Origin: Spirochaetota bacterium
Lineage (GTDB): Bacteria > Spirochaetota > Spirochaetia > Treponematales > Treponemataceae
DNA length: 64,000 nucleotides
Assembly: GCA_023398165.1 (NCBI GenBank)
Contig: JAEWSQ010000021.1
Location: forward strand, 62,001 to 126,000
Reading direction: 5' to 3'
Part shown: one piece after another, positions 1 through 7,942 of the stretch
Numbering within the stretch: position 1 is the stretch's first letter
Layout: the number at the start of each line of letters is the position of its first letter
Translations under genes and position numbers: made by a program
The notes under the pieces: model-generated
Database searches by the model: none
What the model was told of the DNA's origin: nothing
The model's input: the letters and a program-made list of their open reading frames with translations, nothing else

Positions 1-647
1 ACCGGAAGCGAAAACTCCACATAAAACTGAGGATCCGATACTTCACCGGGAACTTCATATTTGGGACCCCAGTCTTTTATAACAAGAGGGCCGTTTTCTG
101 CCGGAATTACAGTCTCTTCTGTACTTTCCTTTGCATTAGAAACGGCCGAAGCGCTTTCCTTTTTTACTTCTGCCTTTCCGGGTGCTGCAGCAGTTTTGGA
201 AGAGTCTGAAACCGGCATTTTAAAAGGCGGCAGCGACTTCGTCTCCTCCAGAACTGTTTTTTGAGCATTTGATTGATTCTGCTCAGAGGCTTTTATCAAT
301 TCATCTGCAGACAGGCGTTTATCAGCATACTTAATTTTATATTCCGACAGTTTTCTGATTCCAGGAATAACTGAAGTATTTTCTGTACCTGTTGTTTCCG
401 AAGGTGAAGAATCCTTAATTGTAACGGGTTTGGAAGGATTTTCCGGTTTTTCGGGGGTATAGTCCAGTTCAAAAATTTTTTCAGGATTTAAAAAATGATA
501 GTCCTCATATACTATATCATTATCTGAAGAAAACTCTGAACGTGACGAGTTTCCGGACGGATCATCTTTTTGACATCCGTAAAACATACACAGAATAAGT
601 ACTGTGCAGATACATAGAAAGAACGAACGCATACTTTGGAGCTTCAT
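1..647 (-). CDS. Putative lipoprotein, C-terminus beyond window
   Basis: Incomplete gene; about 215 residues are visible and the frame runs off the window start. The N-terminus has a basic stretch, a hydrophobic core and a Cys in MFYGCQKDD, a lipobox-like signal-peptidase II site, so a membrane lipoprotein is likely. The rest is low in hydrophobicity and rich in Ser, Pro, Glu and Lys, as in a linker. The start is the ATG at 645-647, with an AGAGAGGG Shine-Dalgarno about 10 nt upstream; an in-frame ATG at 630-632 is the alternative. No enzymatic motif was recognised in the visible part. Confidence 0.75.
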   Translation of the reverse strand, partial: MKLQSMRSFFLCICTVLILCMFYGCQKDDPSGNSSRSEFSSDNDIVYEDYHFLNPEKIFELDYTPEKPENPSKPVTIKDSSPSETTGTENTSVIPGIRKLSEYKIKYADKRLSADELIKASEQNQSNAQKTVLEETKSLPPFKMPVSDSSKTAAAPGKAEVKKESASAVSNAKESTEETVIPAENGPLVIKDWGPKYEVPGEVSDPQFYVEFSLP

Positions 648-692
648 GGTTTATTAACCCTCTCTTTTCTTATATAAGACTTACTGTATTAG

Positions 693-720
693 ATACTATT
701 TTAATACATAAACAAGTCAA
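693..720 (-). promoter_or_regulatory. Probable promoter of the first lipoprotein gene
   Basis: On the minus strand TTGACT (715-720) is followed after 16 bp by TAGTAT (693-698). It lies about 45 bp before the ATG at 647, leaving room for a leader with the observed Shine-Dalgarno. Confidence 0.5.
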
Positions 721-853
721 TATCAATTATTTTTTTTATTTCGCTGGAAAGTGTATAATATTCGGCAGGTCATTTCCGGTTTGCTTGTTGATAATAACGA
801 GGCGAAGAAGATACTAAAGCTCAAAGAAAGAACATGACTTTTTTACAAGCATG

Positions 854-875
854 CAAGTTTTGCCTGCAAAACTTG
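854..875. repeat. Perfect inverted repeat (hairpin)
   Basis: Arms CAAGTTTTG and CAAAACTTG are separated by CCTG. No T-tract follows on either strand, so an intrinsic terminator is unlikely. Its purpose is unknown. Confidence 0.6.
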
Positions 876-972
876 GTTTGTGTACCTAGAATTGTGCTCA
901 AGGCTGTTTACTGACAATAATGCAAATTCTGTTTGCCGAAGCGTGTCTGCGATGTTTTAACAGAATAAAGCA

Positions 973-1107
973 TTACTTTGATTTCCTTTTTTCTAAATAC
1001 TTTATGGTATCTTGTATTGTTACAGGAATGGTTTTCTTCATATTTACTTGTGAGTATATACTTGAAGTAAGTAATGTCAGAATAATTAGCATATAAAGTC
1101 TATTCAT
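973..1107 (-). CDS. Small hypothetical secreted peptide, 44 aa
   Basis: A short ORF in the gene-poor stretch. It opens with MNRLYMLIILTLL and continues to SSIYSQ, which resembles a Sec signal peptide with a type I cleavage site, leaving about 25 mostly polar, Lys-rich residues. The upstream sequence has no clear Shine-Dalgarno. It may be a genuine small secreted peptide or the 5' remnant of a decayed exported-protein gene. The stop is TAA at 973-975. Low confidence that it is expressed. Confidence 0.3.
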   Translation of the reverse strand: MNRLYMLIILTLLTSSIYSQVNMKKTIPVTIQDTIKYLEKRKSK

Positions 1108-1345
1108 AATAAATCTATTTTTACGCTCATCGCGCTTTCCATTAACTTCATCAAGTGTTTACTCAGGTGTCCCACCTCACACATCAAGAAAACTCTCCGA
1201 ACCGTTATTACACTATGCAAACAAGCTGATATTCAGTATACGTGTACGCTTCATTTATGTGAAGACTTGTTTAGATTGACAATAACGGTTTCATACCATA
1301 CTCTATATATCAGATATAAAAAACCTGCGACTTCCGGAGAAAATT

Positions 1346-2677
1346 ATGTTATTCACGCTTCCTCTCAGATTTCTAGTTGCCTTAAATCTTCAGGCATTTC
1401 TGCTCGCCATGGGTATACTAGTTTACTATTACGACAGGCAAAACAGAGTCAATCGGTGGTTTGCAGTAATGATGATTTTTATGGTTGCATGGAATATAAC
1501 AGGCGGAATTTATATGTTTTTTCCTGTCCCGGTATATCTGTGGGTTGCGCTCCAAATGACATGCGGATCTCTTGCAAGTGCAGCCTTTTATTTTTTTGCA
1601 CGGAATATAGCGGTTCCGCGATACAAAGCAAAAAAGGCTGAACAGCTCATCTGGCTCCCCCCTGTTTATATTGTGACAATCAGTTTACTAAGAATGTTTG
1701 TTCCTGCATTTTCCGTTCTATTTGCTCATAAAGTCAGCGTCATTGATAATACTTTATTGAGACAATCTGATATTCACTATTTTGTGTATACTGCAGGCTT
1801 TGTTGTTTCTGCAGTTACAGGTCTTGTTTCAATGGCAAAGTGGATTCCTCACCAAACTGATAAATCAAAAAAAATGCGCCTTGTATCAGTTTTTTATGCA
1901 TTCATTATTCTTTTTGCAATGCTTCTCATTTTCAACAGCATTGCTAACTTTGCCGGTAAACCTTTAAATCCGAATTTCAGTATTACAGCTTTCTTTATCT
2001 CCATGGTATGGGTTGCTGTTTCACTGATGCGCGATAAGGCATGGAAAATTGAACACCTTCTGGAAATTATCCGGAAAAGCGAAGCAGATCTTACAGCAGA
2101 AAAAGCGTTAACCGATAAGCTTTTACTAAATATACTCCCTAAAGAAGTTGCAGAAGAGCTTAAACAGACAGGAAAGGTTCAGCCTGTATTATATGAATCT
2201 GTTTCTGTTATGTTCAGCGATTTTGTAGGTTTTACCAAAATGAGTGAAACAATGACTCCTAAAGAACTTGTTTCAAAACTCGACATGTATTTTTCTGAGT
2301 TTGACAGAATAACCGAAACCAGAGGGATCGAAAAACTAAAAACAATCGGCGACAGCTATATGTGCGCAGGCGGTATTCCGAATCCGAATAAAACGCATAT
2401 TATCGATATTATTCTTGCAGCACTTGAAATAATAGATATGGTTCGGTCAAAGGGAGATCTGAATATTAGGATCGGCATACATACCGGTCCGCTTGCCGCA
2501 GGCATCGTAGGCGAAAAAAAATTCGTCTACGATATTTGGGGAGACACCGTAAATATTGCATCACGCATGGAATCGAGCGGTATTGAAAACCGTGTAAATA
2601 TTTCCACGGCATTAGGAAATCTTGTTAACAATTTTTTTGACATAGAAGACCGGGGGGGATATTTATGCAAAGAATAA
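1346..2677 (+). CDS. Membrane adenylate cyclase (class III), frameshifted near the 3' end
   Basis: Makes cAMP from ATP. About 240 N-terminal residues form six or seven hydrophobic segments; a short coiled linker (KSEADLTAEKAL) leads to a class III cyclase domain. Both metal Asp are present (D292 in MFSDFVGFT, D336 in KTIGDSYM), as are the adenine-selecting Lys (EKLKTIGD) and Asp (YDIWGDTVN) and the transition-state Asn and Arg (TVNIASRM), so the enzyme should be an adenylyl, not guanylyl, cyclase. The start has a GGAG Shine-Dalgarno. The frame ends early at 2677. Removing one G from the run at 2652-2658 restores a family-typical tail (IYAKNKGMMQMY) ending at 2786, giving 479 aa. Sequencing error, mutation or phase variation cannot be told apart here. 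Confidence 0.85.
   Translation: MLFTLPLRFLVALNLQAFLLAMGILVYYYDRQNRVNRWFAVMMIFMVAWNITGGIYMFFPVPVYLWVALQMTCGSLASAAFYFFARNIAVPRYKAKKAEQLIWLPPVYIVTISLLRMFVPAFSVLFAHKVSVIDNTLLRQSDIHYFVYTAGFVVSAVTGLVSMAKWIPHQTDKSKKMRLVSVFYAFIILFAMLLIFNSIANFAGKPLNPNFSITAFFISMVWVAVSLMRDKAWKIEHLLEIIRKSEADLTAEKALTDKLLLNILPKEVAEELKQTGKVQPVLYESVSVMFSDFVGFTKMSETMTPKELVSKLDMYFSEFDRITETRGIEKLKTIGDSYMCAGGIPNPNKTHIIDIILAALEIIDMVRSKGDLNIRIGIHTGPLAAGIVGEKKFVYDIWGDTVNIASRMESSGIENRVNISTALGNLVNNFFDIEDRGGYLCKE
2652..2658 (+). other. Seven-G homopolymer at the cyclase frameshift
   Basis: Seven consecutive G interrupt the cyclase frame. Six would join codon 438 to the downstream frame that ends at the TAA at 2784-2786. A run of ten A at 2711-2720 in the restored frame encodes Lys-Lys-Lys and is itself slip-prone. 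Confidence 0.8.
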
Positions 2678-2794
2678 AGGCATGATGCAGATGTATCTCG
2701 TTAAAGGATTAAAAAAAAAACTGAGTCTTAACGGCAGCGGAATAATTCCTAACGAAGAATTCCAAAGATTAAGAAGTCTCCTGTAAAGATTATC

Positions 2795-3718
2795 TTAAAA
2801 CAAACCGAGCTGCGCTTTATAACTTTCCTGTTCAGCATCCTTTATTTCCAAGCCTTTTATACTTCCTATGAGAATCGGTGAAGACGGATCATGGTGTTCA
2901 TAATTTTTTTTGACAAGCTTGTGATCATAATTTGCATAACAGTAAAGACAGCCGTGAAGGCAGCTGTTGTATTCTCCTATATCGCGGGTCGGAAGATCAC
3001 AAAGACAGTTTTTTCTTTTAGCACCACCGCTCATCCTCGGCACACGTATACCGGTAAATGATTCGAACACACTTCTTGTAATACATCCTTCTTTCTGTAA
3101 GCCTTCAATCGTAAGCTCATCAGGAACTGCGCATGTCTTTACTCTAATACCGTATTTTAAAGCCGCAGGAACTATATGGCTTAAAAGCTCAATTTTTTCA
3201 TCCATATGTACTTCCCGTATGCCGGGAAAATTTCTTTTTGTTTTATCATAGAGCTGTACAAAACTCAGTGTACATGAAGAAACGGAATTTTCAAGAATTT
3301 TACAGAGCTCTGTAAAAACTTTTATATGATATGAAATAGAATATTTTTCTGTAATAAGTACCGGATCATAACGCCAGCAGAGAGCATTTTTTCCAACTAT
3401 TGCAGAAAGTGAAATAAGAGAAGAGGCAGCATCGGCATAATGAGGAACATTCGGTTCAATATCACTTTCGTATGGTGTTATGGTTACAAAAAAATACGGG
3501 TTATATGAGCTGATACAAGAAAGAGTGCTAATCATAGGACGCGGATTTTTAGTGGTAAAAATAATTCCGTCTACAGCAGAGGGGGAAATTTTATACCGCA
3601 CAACAGAGGAAGTATTAAAGGGATTGCGAACGCAGACGAAACCTTCCCTAACACGGTTATAAAACCATTCGCTGTAGAACGAGGGAATATCAGTTCTCTG
3701 ACTTGCATTAATAATCAC
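2795..3718 (-). CDS. DUF1848 family protein
   Basis: A 307-residue protein matching the DUF1848 family from memory: N-terminal MIINASQRTDIPSFYSEWF, then VCVRNPFN, TTKNPRP, CWRYDPVLI, and a Cys-rich C-terminal segment (CLCDLPTRDIG, then CLHGCLYCYA). The clustered cysteines suggest an Fe-S cluster, and the family is sometimes linked with radical-SAM chemistry; the substrate is unknown. The start is GTG at 3716-3718 with AGAGG upstream. It is the second gene after the small lipoprotein gene, 9 bp away. Confidence 0.8.
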   Translation of the reverse strand: MIINASQRTDIPSFYSEWFYNRVREGFVCVRNPFNTSSVVRYKISPSAVDGIIFTTKNPRPMISTLSCISSYNPYFFVTITPYESDIEPNVPHYADAASSLISLSAIVGKNALCWRYDPVLITEKYSISYHIKVFTELCKILENSVSSCTLSFVQLYDKTKRNFPGIREVHMDEKIELLSHIVPAALKYGIRVKTCAVPDELTIEGLQKEGCITRSVFESFTGIRVPRMSGGAKRKNCLCDLPTRDIGEYNSCLHGCLYCYANYDHKLVKKNYEHHDPSSPILIGSIKGLEIKDAEQESYKAQLGLF

Positions 3719-3727
3719 TTTAGACCT

Positions 3728-4069
3728 CTACTTGACGGTATATGTTTCACGCTTTTCATTTTTTCCAAAATCAGTTGTCACATACGCTGTATTTCCCTTA
3801 ATCCAGAATTCCATCGAGAACTCATCAGAGTACCTGGCACCCGATGCTGAAACCAGCTGAGGCAGAGTATAGGTTTTATTATTATAATCAACTTTTACAA
3901 ACTGGAGGGAACTATCGGAAAGTTTATAGAAAACAACAGAAAGGGATTTGCCGTCATTATTTTCATATACAGCTTCAGTTATTATAACTGCCTGTATTAT
4001 ATCAGTTTTTCTGCACCCGGATAAAAGCAGTAAAAAGACCGCTAAAAGAATAAGAGCTTTTCTTTTCAT
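3728..4069 (-). CDS. Small putative lipoprotein
   Basis: 113 residues with a type II signal peptide: MKRKALILLAVFLLLLSGC, lipobox LSGC. The mature part is about 95 residues with beta-strand-like alternation (VVFYKLSDSSLQFVKVDY), probably periplasmic and membrane-anchored. No family was recognised. It is co-directional with the DUF1848 gene 9 bp downstream, so co-transcription is likely. There is no Shine-Dalgarno; a promoter ends 6 nt before the ATG, implying a leaderless transcript. Confidence 0.7.
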   Translation of the reverse strand: MKRKALILLAVFLLLLSGCRKTDIIQAVIITEAVYENNDGKSLSVVFYKLSDSSLQFVKVDYNNKTYTLPQLVSASGARYSDEFSMEFWIKGNTAYVTTDFGKNEKRETYTVK

Positions 4070-4075
4070 ACACGA

Positions 4076-4104
4076 AGTATAACAGATCCTCTAATTCTCT
4101 CCAA
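4076..4104 (-). promoter_or_regulatory. Leaderless-type promoter of the small lipoprotein
   Basis: Minus strand TTGGAG (4099-4104), 17 bp, TATACT (4076-4081), then only 6 nt to the ATG at 4067-4069. The -35 overlaps the word ATTCTCTCCAAGG that recurs in the neighbouring repeat array. Confidence 0.6.
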
Positions 4105-4124
4105 GGCTGCATTACCATGGATGC

Positions 4125-4377
4125 GCCCGCTTAGTAATTTTCCAAGGATGGAAAATTACTAAGTCTGAGTAGTGAGAGAATTGCAAAGCTTTGCTTTGTT
4201 ATTCTCTCCAGGATAAAATCGCCAAGGATCAACCCGGTAAACAATTTTACAGGGTTCTGCCCGCTTAGTAATTTTCCAAGGATGGAAAATTACTAAGTCT
4301 GAGTAGTGAGAGAATTGCAAAGCTTTGCTTTGTTATTCTCTCCAAGATAAAATCGCCAAGGATGGCGATTTTATCTT
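4125..4377. repeat. Hairpin array with a 105-bp direct repeat
   Basis: Two copies of a 105-bp unit (4125-4229 and 4259-4363) at a 134-bp period differ at one base (g4211 versus a4345). Each contains a perfect 13-bp stem around AAGGAT (4131-4162; 4265-4296) and a second hairpin GAGAGAAT/ATTCTCTC (4174-4208; 4308-4342) enclosing GCAAAGCTTTGC. Between the copies lies an imperfect stem (4231-4256). At the right edge is a 14-bp stem around AAGGAT (4344-4377) touching the permease stop codon. The array fills the space between two minus-strand transcription units. Confidence 0.9.
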
Positions 4378-5617
4378 ATAACCACCGAAGTATTTCCTTA
4401 AACTTAAAGTTCTTTCCCGTCATAAGAATACCGGTTTTAAATATTTTAGATGCTAGTCTAATCACAAGAATTATTGCGGCTATCAGAAGAACTATACTTA
4501 ATACTATTCTCCATACCGGAACCTGCCCTGTTGTTGCCATTGCAAGCATACTCATAGGAGAAGTTAATGGGAATAATGAAAAAATTATGGCCATCACAGA
4601 ATCCGGGTTTTGAATCATACCGGTCATAAGAATAATCGGCGCAATCAAAAATAAAATGAAAGGAGTTGAAAGCTGACCCATATGCTGTTCATCTTCAGAT
4701 GCAGAACCCATTGCTGCATAACAGGATGCAAAAAGCAGATAGCCGAGAATAAAGAATATTCCAAGATATACAAAGTTCATTACTGAAAGTTGGACGGGTA
4801 TTACAAAATCAAATCCGATTACTGCGATCTGAAGTCCTGCAACAGCAAAGAGAATCCATATTCCGTACTGTAAGAGTCCTGCAAGTCCGACCCCGAATAT
4901 TTTTCCCATCATAAGCTGGATTGGTTTAACAGAGGATAAAAGAACATCCACAATCTTGGACGTTTTTTCGGTTACTACTGAACGGCCTATCATCTGCCCG
5001 TATAGCAAAACACTCATATAGATCATCATTGCGAAGCACATGGGTACAAGAAGAGCTACTAAATAGTCTGTCATGCCGTTGCTTTCCTGAGCTTCTCCGT
5101 TCTCTGCTGATATTTTATAAATAGGCAGTTTATACGGCGTCATCAGAGACTTAACTTCCTGAACATCAAGACCGCGTTCTGAGAGTCTTTGTGCAATCTG
5201 TATTTCTGATACAACATTTTCTATAACATTGGTTACATAAATGTCTCCCGTATTCTTGCTATAATAGGAAACGCTGTCAGAAGTAATGCTCACATATCCT
5301 TCCAGCTCTCCGTTCAAGGCTTTTTCATGAAGGGGATCTTTATTTGTGTCAACCTGCATATTCCATCCCATTTGTCCGAAAACTGTCTGAAGAGCTGCTG
5401 AATTTACTTTAACAAACTCATTATCAGGATTTGAAATATACATACCCATGTTAATGGCTTCTCCGCTTCTATCTGTTGAATCAACGGAAGTAAGAGCTGG
5501 AAGGAACATCAATGCTGCAAGCAGAAAAGGACCCAGGATGGTTGTAACGGCAAAGGTCTTTGTACCCGCAATTTTTTTAAATTCATACTTTAAGATTGTT
5601 AAGGTTTTTGATTTCAT
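4376..5617 (-). CDS. ABC-2 type exporter permease (NatB-like)
   Basis: Membrane half of an ABC exporter, about 413 residues. It has an N-terminal membrane segment after KYEFKKIAGTKTF, a large extracytoplasmic loop (about 60-190), then five or six C-terminal segments (VALLVPMCFAMMIYMSVLLYG, GLLQYGIWILFAVAGL and others), as in the NatB/YhaP ABC-2 group. VTEKTSKIVDVLLSSVKP is the family's conserved cytoplasmic loop. The start is the ATG at 5615-5617, behind GGGGAGGT and 1 bp after the ATPase stop; a longer upstream frame overlaps the ATPase and is rejected. It is the last gene of the operon. The substrate is unknown; Na+ or peptide export in relatives. Confidence 0.85.
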   Translation of the reverse strand: MKSKTLTILKYEFKKIAGTKTFAVTTILGPFLLAALMFLPALTSVDSTDRSGEAINMGMYISNPDNEFVKVNSAALQTVFGQMGWNMQVDTNKDPLHEKALNGELEGYVSITSDSVSYYSKNTGDIYVTNVIENVVSEIQIAQRLSERGLDVQEVKSLMTPYKLPIYKISAENGEAQESNGMTDYLVALLVPMCFAMMIYMSVLLYGQMIGRSVVTEKTSKIVDVLLSSVKPIQLMMGKIFGVGLAGLLQYGIWILFAVAGLQIAVIGFDFVIPVQLSVMNFVYLGIFFILGYLLFASCYAAMGSASEDEQHMGQLSTPFILFLIAPIILMTGMIQNPDSVMAIIFSLFPLTSPMSMLAMATTGQVPVWRIVLSIVLLIAAIILVIRLASKIFKTGILMTGKNFKFKEILRWL

Positions 5618-5618
5618 C

Positions 5619-6596
5619 TTATACCTCCCCTTCTTTTTTCTCATCGAAATTTCCGCCGTGTCCTGCAAGTTTTACAAATATGCTGTGAAGAGATGGTTCA
5701 TCAACCTTAATACTGCGCAGTGAGAATTTATTCTGAGTTATGAGAGAAGAAAGAGATTTAAATAAATCATTCACCGTAGAACCGTTATGAAGAACGACAG
5801 TGCATGAACTTCCGCTGAACTGCACGGATTCAACCACACTCAGATCTGATATTGCAGAAGCATCACCGGAAAAATCAATCGTAATAGAGTTCTTTCCATA
5901 TTGAGTTCTAATTTTCTGCATCGATCCGTCGAGGATTTTTTTACCGTGATTCAGCATAATAATCTGATCGCAGATTTTTTCAGCCTGTTCCATAACATGA
6001 GTTGAAAACAGAAGGATTCTTCCGGACTGTTTTAATTCATTCATAATAGATAAAAGCTCATCAGCGCTTACCGGATCAAGCCCCGAAAAGGGTTCATCAA
6101 GAAACAGTATTTGCGGATCATGAACGATCGTCGAGATGAACTGTATTTTTTGAGCCATGCCTTTTGAAAGACTGTCTATCTTTTTATTCTTCCACTCAAG
6201 CAGATCAAATCTTTTAAGCCAGTAGTCAATTTTCGGAAGAGCATCCTGTTTTGAGCATCCCTTTAATTCGGCCAGATACAAAAGAACATCGACAACTTTC
6301 TGTTTTTTATACAATCCCCTTTCTTCAGGAAGATACCCGATAATATTCGAATCATCGGCAGTGAATTTTTTCCCGTCAAGAGAAATCTCGCCCTCATCGC
6401 ATTCTAGAATATTCATTATCATGCGGATGGTTGTAGATTTACCTGCACCGTTCGGACCTATAAGACCGACAATTTGTCCCTCAGGTGCATCAAAATCAAG
6501 TTTATCGACGGCACAAAAATCACCGTACTTTTTCGTAACACCTCTAAGTGATAACACTTTTACCCCCTTTTCATCATGTATGTAATTCACATACAT
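5619..6596 (-). CDS. ABC exporter ATPase (NatA-like)
   Basis: Cytoplasmic ATPase partner of the permease 1 bp downstream. Walker A GPNGAGKSTT, signature LSKGMAQKIQF, Walker B ILFLDEPFSGLDP and switch STHVMEQAEKIC are all intact. The C-terminal extension of about 100 residues after the ABC core resembles the DUF4162 tail of NatA/CcmA-type ATPases. The ATG at 6594-6596 overlaps the previous stop (TAATG), suggesting coupling. A GTG at 6555-6557 with AAGGGGG just upstream is an equally good or better start and would shorten the protein by 13 residues. Confidence 0.88.
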   Translation of the reverse strand: MYVNYIHDEKGVKVLSLRGVTKKYGDFCAVDKLDFDAPEGQIVGLIGPNGAGKSTTIRMIMNILECDEGEISLDGKKFTADDSNIIGYLPEERGLYKKQKVVDVLLYLAELKGCSKQDALPKIDYWLKRFDLLEWKNKKIDSLSKGMAQKIQFISTIVHDPQILFLDEPFSGLDPVSADELLSIMNELKQSGRILLFSTHVMEQAEKICDQIIMLNHGKKILDGSMQKIRTQYGKNSITIDFSGDASAISDLSVVESVQFSGSSCTVVLHNGSTVNDLFKSLSSLITQNKFSLRSIKVDEPSLHSIFVKLAGHGGNFDEKKEGEV

Positions 6597-7942
6597 TAAA
6601 ATCTTCCGCCGCCTAAGCGGACATTAATACTGTAACTGATACTTTGAGGTCCTCCAAGATTTTCGACAGTACCGAAAGTAAACGATGGACCTGTACTGAC
6701 AGACAAGCCGTCGAAACAGCTTATGCCGAGAGTGATGCTTCCCATTCCGGTCAGCTTAGCTAAATCCATCATGCCGAAACCGGAAAGACTTAGCTTCTTA
6801 GAAATAAACTCCGCCCTTGAAATTGATACCGCTGCAGTGTGGCTTTCATCATACGCATACTGAGCTGCAAAATTAAGTTTAGGAAGCTTCCAATAATAAT
6901 TAGCGCCTGCAGTTACTTTAAACACAGGACTCATTGCATTAAAAGCAATATCATTGCCGGCATCGGAATCACCTGAACGCGTAAGCCATTCAGTTTCTTT
7001 TCCCCATGCAAATACACCCTCTGCAAAAACGCCAACTTTCCCCGCAATAGATCCGCTTACCGTTGCAACTGCATGGGGAGGTCTGTTGTATTTATACCAT
7101 AAACCGAAACCCATTTCGTAAACGCCTGCAACAAATTCGGTTTTAACAGCAGCCGCAGTATCAATAAGCTTATAGGTAGCTGTATCCGGTAAAATATATG
7201 TCCATATGTTTGTCTGCGTTCCCGGAATAATTATCTGAGCTCTCAGTGACAGCGGTCCTTCCCTCTGCGCTTCAGGATTTTCAGGATCTATTTCACTCAA
7301 ATTGATAATATCAGCAGGGCTGAAGAAATATCCCACACCCCACTTTACAGTGTGTTTTCCAAAACGGAAAAAGACTTTGTCCTTATATTCAAAATCGGTG
7401 AAAAGTTCTGCAACTTTAAAAGAAGGAAGAAAGACAGAAGGCAGAGCTCCCATGGTAAGAGTTCCGAGCGGCAGTTCCGTTTCGAAAGGATACTGTATTG
7501 TGAATTTTCCGTATAAACGCAGTGTATCTTTCGGGCGGGCATCAAAAAAAAGATCAACTCCTGCAGACGGCATGAGCAGCGTGTTTTTCAGTGCATCGCC
7601 GATATAAGCGGCATTTACAATATCCTTATTGTATGGATCTATAAAAACGGCTGTGAACTGAAGACTTGAATTAAGAGAGCCTCCGAACCGTACAGATCCT
7701 GCATCAAAAATTAGCGAAGATGCAGAGACTGATACCGCCCCTTTCGTATCACTGCTTTCATTTTCAACAGGTACCTCGGAAAACATATCATCGCCGAAAA
7801 GATCATCATCTGATGAGGTAAACAGTTCATCATCAGATCCCGTAAAAAGCTCATCGTCACTTTGAGCCGGTAATGAAAAGGCGAAGAAAAAAAGTACCAG
7901 CAGCAGTACTGCCTGCTTACATGCTTCGTTCATACTTTTCAT
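6596..7942 (-). CDS. Putative outer-membrane beta-barrel with DDELF repeats
   Basis: 448 residues: signal peptide (VLLLVLFFFAFSLPAQS), then a short tandem acidic stretch with four copies of a DDxLF-like motif (residues about 28-53), then a beta-rich domain of alternating polar and hydrophobic residues (FRFGKHTVKWGVGYFFSP, FAAQYAYDESHTAAVS), ending GGGRF with a terminal aromatic as in outer-membrane proteins. KHTVKWGVGYFFSPADI resembles barrel proteins that accompany LolA-like proteins in lipid-export loci; that link is inference. The ATG overlaps the upstream stop (TGATG). It sits between LolA-like and ABC genes, suggesting the outer-membrane part of a trans-envelope pathway. Confidence 0.75.
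   Translation of the reverse strand: MKSMNEACKQAVLLLVLFFFAFSLPAQSDDELFTGSDDELFTSSDDDLFGDDMFSEVPVENESSDTKGAVSVSASSLIFDAGSVRFGGSLNSSLQFTAVFIDPYNKDIVNAAYIGDALKNTLLMPSAGVDLFFDARPKDTLRLYGKFTIQYPFETELPLGTLTMGALPSVFLPSFKVAELFTDFEYKDKVFFRFGKHTVKWGVGYFFSPADIINLSEIDPENPEAQREGPLSLRAQIIIPGTQTNIWTYILPDTATYKLIDTAAAVKTEFVAGVYEMGFGLWYKYNRPPHAVATVSGSIAGKVGVFAEGVFAWGKETEWLTRSGDSDAGNDIAFNAMSPVFKVTAGANYYWKLPKLNFAAQYAYDESHTAAVSISRAEFISKKLSLSGFGMMDLAKLTGMGSITLGISCFDGLSVSTGPSFTFGTVENLGGPQSISYSINVRLGGGRF

Larger units (their letters stand above)
648..1345. other. Gene-poor stretch with one hairpin and one tiny ORF
   Basis: About 700 bp without a convincing full-length gene. It contains the promoter of the left-hand gene, a perfect hairpin at 854-875 (9-bp arms CAAGTTTTG/CAAAACTTG, 4-nt loop), a 44-codon minus-strand ORF at 973-1107, and a TTGACA at about 1277 that may serve the cyclase gene. 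Nothing else was recognised; decay of a former gene is possible but not shown. Confidence 0.6.

Noticed and set aside
1267..1641. Plus-strand 124-aa ORF overlapping the cyclase start
   Set aside because: Different frame inside the cyclase coding region, atypical composition, no Shine-Dalgarno, no recognisable domain.
2711..2720. Ten-A run as the cause of the cyclase frameshift
   Set aside because: The frame is already broken at the G run 50 bp upstream, and the A run reads correctly as Lys codons in the restored frame.
4125..4363. CRISPR array
   Set aside because: Only two copies of a 105-bp unit with internal hairpins, no short spacers of uniform length and no cas genes.
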